Source: Lineus longissimus (lineage: Eukaryota; Nemertea; Pilidiophora; Heteronemertea; Lineidae). From it: 64,000 nucleotides of DNA. Each line of letters begins with the position of its first letter. Position 1 is the stretch's first letter. Location: contig NC_088320.1 in the NCBI RefSeq assembly GCF_910592395.1, positions 11,342,501 to 11,406,500 on the forward strand. The letters are read 5' to 3'. Both the position numbers and the translations under genes were made by a program. Below the pieces are notes generated by a model that was not told the origin of the DNA, made no database searches, and was given only the letters and a program-made list of their open reading frames with translations. This document shows, piece after piece, positions 56,213-64,000 of this stretch.

Positions 56213-57941
56213 CTTGAAAGAAGTTTTCTTTTACCGTCTTACTCCCTCATCAGCGGCCATTACTCAGAAAAAACGTACTTGTATCGAGTACGTAATAAAC
56301 ACAGTGCATGCGCTTAAACCATAACATGAATTGCTTTTAAAACGCTACCATGTTAACAAGTACCCTTTGCGGTTGATGAAAAACATATCGTAAAGCCAAA
56401 TCGATAGCCAGAAATTGGTTAAAATCTCAAGTGAATTTGGAGGACATTTCGAAACCAACTTGATTTCGAAGACAGCTCATTTCAGACAGTCTAAAAATAG
56501 GTTTAGAGATTACATCTCCTCGCGAAAACATGTCATTGCATTTTAAATGTGTAAACCGCTGACAACAACGGCGCCATTTTGTGCAAAATGTCGCACTTTT
56601 TAACATCGTCAAAATTGCTGTGACGAAAAAAGAGCATCAATTTTATTTTATTATCTGTCTTGGTTCTGTCATTTCATTAGTATTGTAGTTCATTGTGGTC
56701 AATTTAGGCATTAGCCAAGGGACATATGTTTTAGAGCCGGGTTTTTGGAATCGTCGTTGTTGTCGTTGTTTTGTTTGATTGTGTTTTTCCTTTGTATATT
56801 TCTGCATTTGGTACCAATGTTTATTTTGTGACTCTGATATATTTCAGTAAACCGCTTCTAAAAGAACTGCATTTGCGTTGGTCTGTTGGGACGAGTTGAA
56901 GCTGACCCCCTGGCTCCCACGTGGTTAAAAGATAAAAGGCCTTTCTCAGAAAGCAGACAAAGGATTGGTTTGCTGAGGTGAAGAGTCATGGGTTGGTAGT
57001 CAATCGGGATGTTGAGGAAGAAGAGGAGGAGTTAGGTGATAAGGAGTCAGTGCCGAGGAATCTGAGCTCAGTGTAATTAGTCAGATATCAATTTATATAT
57101 GCGTATATATATTCATATATAATTCATGATATCGTTCAGAACGGTTTGATTTACTTGAAGACAATATCACATCCAACCAGACAGAATACACCTGCCCCGT
57201 AATCATCTTCGAATACGTCATTGAGAAACCAAAGGCACGCACACCTGTCCTTTATGGGAATACCGTATTCGAAGGCAAAATTATTTACACTAATTCAAAA
57301 GGATTTGGTTAACTTGAAGACCTAGTATACATGATGGGTTTGTTTCAACTAGGGTAGGGACACTTCTGAATGGCCAAAATTTTTGTCCCTTATTAACCAA
57401 AAAGGTATTTCTCATTACTGAAAGCAAGCAATATCAGTCGAAAGAACTATTATACAATGTGGGGATGTTCAAGTGAATCTCCCTTTCGCGGTCGCCTCTA
57501 AATGAAGACAGGCTTTCGACGTTGCTCTTACCGTCCCACCGAAACCCAGGTTGAAAACGAATTTATGGTCGAAGAGAACCAGTCAATACCACACAGGGTA
57601 GTTCTTCATTATCCCACAGTGCGCAAAATGGATACTAGTTTCATGTTTAGCTACCAGCTGGGCCAGCCCGATTTGGATCGTGGGATATGTACGTTTTAAG
57701 CCACAAATACCAATCGTGTGCCACTATTGCTTGCGGGGAATGCACTGTCTATCTTGATATGCTACATGACACATCAAGTAGGCTCACTGAATATCAATAT
57801 GGCCACCAAGAAAAGATGGCCACTATATGTTTTAAAATATTGTTTCTTTGAACCATTAGATGCTTACTCAACCAATATACCATTGGTTGTGACTTAAAGT
57901 GTATGGGAATGAGTGAATTAACACTTCTCAGAAAATGAAAC
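56213..57941. other. Mostly featureless; LTR-retrotransposon remnant at about 56650-57078
   Basis: At 56840-56900, 'cagtaaaccgcttctaaaag...gggacgagttgaag' looks like the end of an LTR. It is followed by TGGCTCCCACGTGG near 56917, resembling a lysine-tRNA primer-binding site. A short frame (DWFAEVKSHGLVV, then an acidic run) ends at 57078 and may be a gag start. No second LTR was found. 57085-57130 is TA-rich. The rest shows nothing I can name. Confidence 0.4.
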
Positions 57942-58388
57942 GGCCAGGGGCCATTGTGCTCACCGTATAGATATTTGGTGGTCAGGAATTCATCCTGGTT
58001 AAGAAACATGCTACATGTATAGTATATAGGTCAAACCAAAGTCGGTATGACATGTGATGTACCCTTGCTTGGAGTATCTACCATAAAAATATCATCGAAA
58101 ACAAGTCACTAATAAGCGAGATATTGCACTTTTTACCTTTTTTTGTCTAGGTCCCCTGGTGGCCAAGTCGAGAATCAGATCGGATCGAATTTTGGGTGTC
58201 AGCAGTTATATGTTGTAGGGAGTCATGTGTGCCGAATTTCAAGTTCATAGCTTTAGCGGTTAAGAAACGTGCCATAGTTACACTGAAACGGCCAATTTAC
58301 GGCACTTGACCTATGTGACTTTGAAAATTAGGTCAAATCAAAAACCTATATGATATGTGATGTATCCTCGCTAGGAGAACCTACCATA
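57942..58388. repeat. Array of family X, copy D, left part
   Basis: Starts with the full left end (cggccaggggccattgtgct...caccgta). It runs through one unit and stops inside the conserved 'ctaccataaaaatatcatcg' block, where element Y is inserted. It resumes at 60561. Confidence 0.88.
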
Positions 58389-58390
58389 TA

Positions 58391-60559
58391 AGGGATCACG
58401 TCCAAAGTCCGCGCGCAAATCGGGGCGAAAATTCGCTTGGTTGAATATCGCCACACTCATTCGCCTTCAAATCGCTGCCTGCTTCGGCGATTCTATTATG
58501 ATCAGGCGAAAATTCAGACTGAATGAAAATCGCAGGCTAAAATCTATCAATAATCGCGTCTAATACGCTCTCACCAACCATCGGAACGGAGTGAATATTA
58601 CATGCGTTGTAGTATGCGAATTCCGACATCAGCTGATAGCAGACCAAACAAAAACACAAACTGGAATTCCCTGTCAACCTGACTCCAGTAATGAAATACA
58701 TTGCATCTATCCACGAGGTGCTACACAAATTTGGCACAGAGGTTTGAGGTTGTTAGTATTATGGTATGCATTCTGAAGGATTGTGATGGAATGTACCGAA
58801 TCATAGAGCTAATCATTAGGCTTATGTTTCTGAGTCTCAGCCAACCAATCAAGATTGTTGTAGTATCCGGTCATCCTAAACAGCGCCCACCAGCATCCAC
58901 CAGGTTTAAAGTCAGGTATAAAGTCAACAAAATATAATTCAGTGGCCATAAACGTAATAAGTACACCATAAAAAACACATTTCCTGAAAATTTCATGACT
59001 TTTCGGGAAATAAGGGAGATGTTGACCAAAATCACAGGGCTCCTGTTGTATTGGGAAGCCCTATCATTTTCTCCAAGTCAAATCCAACATGGCCACCAAC
59101 TGGGGGCCATGGCGATTTAGCGGATCCTGCGGATTCTGCGGAACCTGCGGATTCTGCGGAACCTGCGGAATCTGGGCGGAATCAGCATAAAAACAGCACG
59201 AGAATATCGATATTATGATAAATTATCCTTATAATAAATATTTGTAATATTCCATAACTGTTAAATTGTCTAAACCGCTAAGATTATCAAGCATTTCGAA
59301 AAACCCCAACATGCATGAAAATAATGTCTGCATTCTATTATCGATTTCCACATTGGCCGTACCCAGGCCGATTTGGTAATAGGCCGAGTTGGCCCGTAAT
59401 CGTGTAAGTCGTTACGCACCCGAAAAACACACATCATTTTCGCTCATTCGTTAATTTGTTAATATCGTGCAGAATACAATAGGGACGGACACTTTTTCCA
59501 AGGGACATTTTAAACTTCTACACAGGCCTGGTTGACACGTCTCTCTTTATTTTACAACATCGCAAAATTGTGCACGAGCAACATACGATTGCCTTGATGA
59601 TCCATCATTAAGATATTCAAGTCACATGATGACTGATGATGTCCAGGACTCCAAGATGACAAATCAGTTTAAACAGAGAATTTCCCACTCTCATGATAAT
59701 AAATCAAAAGATTTTTATAAAACGTCCACCCGAGTCAATCATCCCACTCTTGATGACCAAACAGCCAGCAAGATCATGCGATGACAGGTGACAAGCCCGA
59801 GATCCTGGCAACGATCCTTAAAACCACCCCAAGTCCCAGGAGGCGAAACGACTGATTTTTGGGTAGAGTGACTCTCAGACACTCACTTGATTTAGCTTGA
59901 TTACATTACATCACGGCAGCGGCCACCTTCAGCGCCACAACGTGGGGCCTAATGGTATTAGGCTAAGTTTTGGGGCGAAAAGGCTGGGGGCGAAAACGTC
60001 AGGGAGCGAAACGACCGGATACCCATAACATAGAAAATCCGCTGCAGACCAGATTCCGCAGAATCCGCTAAATCGCCATGGCCCCAACTGGGTGGTGAAC
60101 ACTGGTATATTTTTGACAACAACTCGCTAATCTAGCACACAAATGTCATGAAATGATCAGGAAATGTCCTGATTATTTCATTTATGATCATTCGATTTTA
60201 CTTTGATGACTTTAAGTATGTTTTTAAACCTGGTGGACTCTGTTTAGTATGACCCAATTTGTTTACTTCACGTGACTGCACTTTCCCGCCGATAAAACAA
60301 GGCGAAAGTTGTTGCAAAATTGTTAACGAATATCGGAAGAGCATGCAATTTCGTAAAATCGCTTCATTATCAGCTGGAGCGATTTTTGGGGTGAAATCGA
60401 ATAGGCGCGATTGTGGGCGAATTTCGCATCTGACATATCGACGATTTCATAAAATCGCTACGCATTCGCCAGTCGATTTTCGGACAGATTTCGCAGGCGA
60501 AATACTGCAGGGTGAATTTCATCGGCAAATATCGCATGCGGACTTTGGACGTGATCCCC
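58391..60559. mobile_element. TIR element Y (2.17 kb) inserted in family X
   Basis: The left end AGGGATCACGTCCAAAGTCC and the right end (reverse complement GGGGATCACGTCCAAAGTCC) match in 21 of 22 bases through CGC. Inside both ends are many GCGATTT/AAATCGC and TTCGCC motifs, as expected of subterminal binding sites. Family X sequence is continuous across the two sides (ccata | tatcatcg). The target duplication is unclear. No transposase frame was found. Element Z is nested within. Confidence 0.85.
59103..60085. mobile_element. TIR element Z (983 bp) nested in element Y
   Basis: GGGGCCATGGCGATTTAGCG at the left is mirrored at the right end (CGCTAAATCGCCATGGCCCC). The similarity continues into 'gatcctgcgg' against 'gattctgcgg' repeats. 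AACTG flanks both sides (59098-59102 and 60086-60090), a 5 bp target duplication. The left end has a small tandem run of 'cggattctgcggaacctg'. No coding content. The superfamily is unassigned. Confidence 0.85.
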
Positions 60560-60560
60560 A

Positions 60561-60985
60561 AGTATCATCGAAAACAAGTCACTAATAAGCGAGATATTGC
60601 ACTTTTTACTTCTTTTTAGTTTTGGCCCCCTGGTGGCCAAGTCGAGAATTAGATCAGGCCGAAATTTGGTGTCAGTGGAATATGACATAGGGAGTCATGA
60701 ATACGAAATTTCAAGTTCATAGCTTCAGCGGTTAAGAAACGTGCCATAGTTACACTCAAATGACCAATTGACGCCATTTGACCTCTGTCACCATGAAAAT
60801 TGGGTCAAATCAAAACCTGCGCGTGTAAACTGTAATATGTCATATATCATTGCTAGGAGAACCTACCATAAAAAAAACAGTCACTCATAAGAGAGATATC
60901 ACACTTTTTAGGTTTCCACTTCTGGCCCCCTGTGGCCAAGTCAAGAATCAAATCGGACCGAACTTCACTGTCAGAGGGGTCGGTT
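60561..60985. repeat. Array of family X, copy D, right part
   Basis: Continues the unit interrupted at 58388 with 'atcatcgaaaacaagtcact' and goes through one and a half units. It decays after 'gtggccaagtcaagaatcaa' near 60932, without a right end. Confidence 0.88.
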
Positions 60986-61941
60986 CATAACAAACAATGG
61001 CAGATTTAGAATAAAGTTAAGAGATGGTTCAATTGGGGAATCCAAACTCGCACAGTGACGAAATGTGTGATCCTGTGTTTTCCCGGGGGGTTTTCTCGGC
61101 AAATGGTGATGCACGGCAGGAAACATCGCCCTTGGATATATCTCCCAATTTCTTCGCTTTACCAAGTTCAAATAAAAACATGGCGGTGTTTTTTGTGTAC
61201 TTTAGAGTCTTGTGATCATAGTGGATATAAGTCTGTAATGCTCAGTTCTTTGTAGACTTTACAAATGTGCGTGAAAACATGCCTTTAATTTCTCACGTCT
61301 CTACATACCCTCTTGTCACCAACATAAACTCGATGATAGCCAAGCTGAAACCCCAATGTAAAACAGCTATACATCGAGTTTATGGCATATGAACTAGCGT
61401 GATTGCAACTACCCAGCGACATTTTTTCATGAGCCGATATCGATTGGCTGATTTGCCGATTTCAGGTGATCACCCGAGCTCGGTTCATTTGGCGGTTGGT
61501 CCCGACTGATTCACGATTGTTATTTGTTTACGGCAATTCCCGAGAGTGCCGCGGATAGTTGCATTTGGACTCTCACTTGAAAGAACCTTCCTCAAATTAG
61601 CCACCATCCGTCAATAAACCGTACGCGAAAATAAATTTCTTTTCATAGGCAGCTCAGTTTACCATGACATAGAAGTCATGTTTTGAATCAAAACATCACC
61701 AAAAGCATTCAATCAAAATACCATGAACATTGAAAGGCATGGACAACTTGAAGTAAATTGCTTGAATAAGCTTGTATATTTTTACTTTTATGCCATGGTC
61801 AACAAACGTTGCCTGTGAAAAGCAGTGAAAACGGTCGTTTAAAAGTGGCAGAAATTTATTTTCGCAGGGCATCGATTGAGAGCCTGTCCCGACCTGATTC
61901 CTGACACTGTCTGAATCCCCACACTGGTATGACGGGCAAGC
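60986..61941. other. No gene recognised
   Basis: Near 61331 and 61369 'aaactcgatg' and 'catcgagttt' form a short inverted repeat. No frame with splice or family support. Confidence 0.5.
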
Positions 61942-61950
61942 AAAAGTGCA

Positions 61951-63070
61951 GGTAACCGGAAAAACGCCGACCGACCAACCGACCTACTGTCATAGCGTAT
62001 CCCTTTCACTTCTCTATGTAGCACATGTATCTCATCTGTGTAGTGCCCAGCGCAATGGATGTGATGGAGGTGAGCCATACATACAGTGGATGCACTGTCA
62101 ATACCGAACGCTCTGGTATAATTCAGTAGCTCGAGGTTGCAATGCCATGCATTTGTTGCCCAATCTTGTTAGAAACACGTGACCGAAGCCATCGACACCC
62201 CCTAATATAGTTCATGACGAGTGAAATGCCATCAAGTACCCATCCTGACAATACCCGGCAATTTCACTCATGTATTGTAGGCCGTTTGCAAGAGGATGTC
62301 AAGTACCAATCTCTTCTATGAGTGAATGGAGGAGACTGGTGAAGAGTCTAAAGCAGTGCTTTGCTACTATAGATCGATGCACTTGATTTAGGAACAACAT
62401 TTACGAAGACTTCGCGTCACGTCATGTTACACTAATGTAAAAATGCATGGTGACGTGACGACGATCAACACCACGTTATGTAAACGTTGTTCCCAATCAA
62501 GTGCATGGATCTATAGTGCTGCCCTCTACAATGTATATAGATATCAAAATTGTCCCCCCTCAAGTGTGCGTGTATAACTGCACATGTTATTAGTAAAATG
62601 AATACCACCAAGTTCACCCCCAGCTCCTACCTATAGTCCCCCTATAACCGTCACACTATGCATACGGTTTTCGATCTCGCGTCACCCAACGTAACCTTCG
62701 ACTTCTAGCTAGCCAACCAAGTTCGTAGGATCTTTATTGTATACACTATACCACAGCGCTAATTCACCGACGAAGTCGAGTGAACTCATTCATGAATGTC
62801 ACTCCATCAAAGTCGTCTGGTGTATTGTCTTTTAAATCAGGAGGTGAAGAACGGAACTAGGCTCACTCAGGACAAACCTATTCCATATACAGTAAACCCC
62901 GGGAAAACTCATGAACTGCAACGCACATTTGTTGACATTTGAACAGCGCATCTGCGCTTGTTTACAATTTCATTTCACATGACCTGCGGCTGCGTGGAAC
63001 GAAACTCCTTGGGTAGGTAGGTTGCTATGGTAGGTTGGTAGGTCGGTCTGTTGACGTTTTTCCGGTTACC
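61951..63070. mobile_element. Mutator-like non-autonomous element (1,120 bp, 9 bp target duplication)
   Basis: The ends GGTAACCGGAAAAACG and CGTTTTTCCGGTTACC are exact inverted repeats. Similarity continues inward through 'accgacc.accaacc' runs. AAAAGTGCA lies directly outside both ends (61942-61950 and 63071-63079), a 9 bp duplication characteristic of Mutator-like elements. No transposase frame. A hairpin MITE lies inside. Confidence 0.82.
62366..62517. mobile_element. Foldback MITE (152 bp) nested in the Mutator-like element
   Basis: The two halves are near-complementary from the ends inward ('actatagatc.atgcacttga' over more than 60 bases, imperfect toward the loop), giving one long hairpin. 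GCT flanks both sides (62363-62365, 62518-62520), a possible 3 bp target duplication. Confidence 0.78.
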
Positions 63071-63079
63071 AAAAGTGCA

Positions 63080-64000
63080 AAATCTCCTGTGCACTCACAA
63101 TGTCACAATGCACCGCATGCACTGCACAAATGCATTGTGTCATGTAAACACTACATAACATAGTACATGACCTAGCCTGCATACGCACGTACAAAAGAAT
63201 CTTCAGGGTGTTTAGGCCGCCCTTTCACTAGCAGGCCTTCCGTCGACGGAGGTGTTGTCGGAGAACATGCACTTGTGGACTTGGACGTCGCCTTCCTCTT
63301 CATATTTCATTCTATTCGTGTTTGTTTTTGAGGGAAGTGCAGCGGAACAGACTTAAAATTCGCGATTCATAAATTGGTACTTCTGTGGTACTGCACACGG
63401 GCTTACTGGACATTGCGCAAAGAAAGCAAGGAGCACAATTGGGGAGCGACCATTATTTTTGACCCCCACCATTTTGTCTTCCTAAAATAAACTTTGGGCT
63501 AATACGGCCACAGAATAGCCGTACCTCCATATTGTTGATCGAGTAGGCCTAATGCTCGGTCAACGGTGTGATGGTGTAGCGCGTTGGTCACAGCTACAAT
63601 TCTTGATATCTTCAATGGGGTGGTGCCAAATACGTATTTTTTATTTATATATTTTTTTCATATAACTCACGGATAATGCTCGGTGCATACTACAACATTT
63701 TCATTACTAGACAATGGCGCGCCACTATCGGGAAAATTGGGCAAGTGGGTTTTCAAAAGTCATAACCTATCCATCCCCATCTCACAAGATAATAGTCCCA
63801 GTCATTTGCACTTTTTTTTATAGCCCCTCTATTTATGACCATAGCAGCAATATATGGACAGTTAGATGCTGGCGCCACCTATCGATCCCCATGAACTTAG
63901 CCAAACTCATATTCCAAACTGACCTCATGTGACAAGATAATTGTCCCTTTAACTGCCAGTGAGTCACCAGTGATTAAAAATAGTATTCCGTCGCCTCAGC
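63080..64000. other. No feature recognised
   Basis: No exon, promoter or repeat could be supported to the window end. The short frame at 63714 has no family or splice evidence. Confidence 0.5.

Overview
The window looks like part of a nuclear genome of a repeat-rich marine invertebrate, not a prokaryote. It has spliced exons with GT-AG borders and AATAAA signals. It also carries a dense mix of animal-type mobile elements: BEL/Pao and Ty3/Gypsy retrotransposons, a CR1/L2-like LINE, a tRNA-derived SINE, Helitrons, and pogo-, Harbinger-, TTAA- and Mutator-like DNA elements. I cannot name the species. No rRNA gene, functional tRNA gene or CRISPR array was seen.

Layout. 1-3940: 3' part of a BEL/Pao retrotransposon with an open pol frame and its 3' LTR. 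3941-22224: a giant inverted repeat of two ~7.78 kb arms (3941-11721 and 14447-22224) around a 2.7 kb spacer (11722-14446). Each arm carries the same 5'-truncated CR1-like LINE and the signal-peptide exon of a small secreted-peptide gene. In the right arm that gene can be completed: exon 18156-18214 joins exon 22302-22419, just outside the measurable arm, and a poly(A) signal follows. In the left arm the homology stops exactly at the BEL LTR edge, so the retrotransposon probably sits in the intron of the mirror gene and the rest of that arm lies off-window. 23870-26400: a shorter, diverged copy of the same arm-spacer-arm architecture. 26744-31564: a broken pogo-like DNA transposon with TA-CAGG ends. 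31591-32197: a UDP-glycosyltransferase first exon with a one-base frameshift. 32505-32690: a SINE. 32934-39870: a Ty3/Gypsy element with both LTRs, intact gag and a deleted pol. 42367-49460: two phase-matched minus-strand exons of an unidentified gene whose C-terminal half has a PD-(D/E)XK-like pattern. The long intron is filled with repeats: an endonuclease-domain remnant, a third palindrome-arm fragment cut by a Helitron, and arrays of a ~300 bp unit. 49965-64000: mostly non-autonomous DNA elements, several with exact target-site duplications, including a triple nest at 57.9-61 kb.

The most unusual object is the giant foldback unit that duplicates a tiny precursor gene head-to-head. The predicted precursor has a signal peptide, a tribasic cleavage site, four cysteines and a C-terminal Gly-Lys amidation-type end. 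The shrunken copy at 24-26 kb and the arm fragment at 44.9-46.4 kb show that the arm and spacer sequences recur elsewhere, so the palindrome may belong to a repeat family rather than being a unique accident. An assembly or haplotype artefact must still be excluded. All calls come from reading the sequence; no database search was run.
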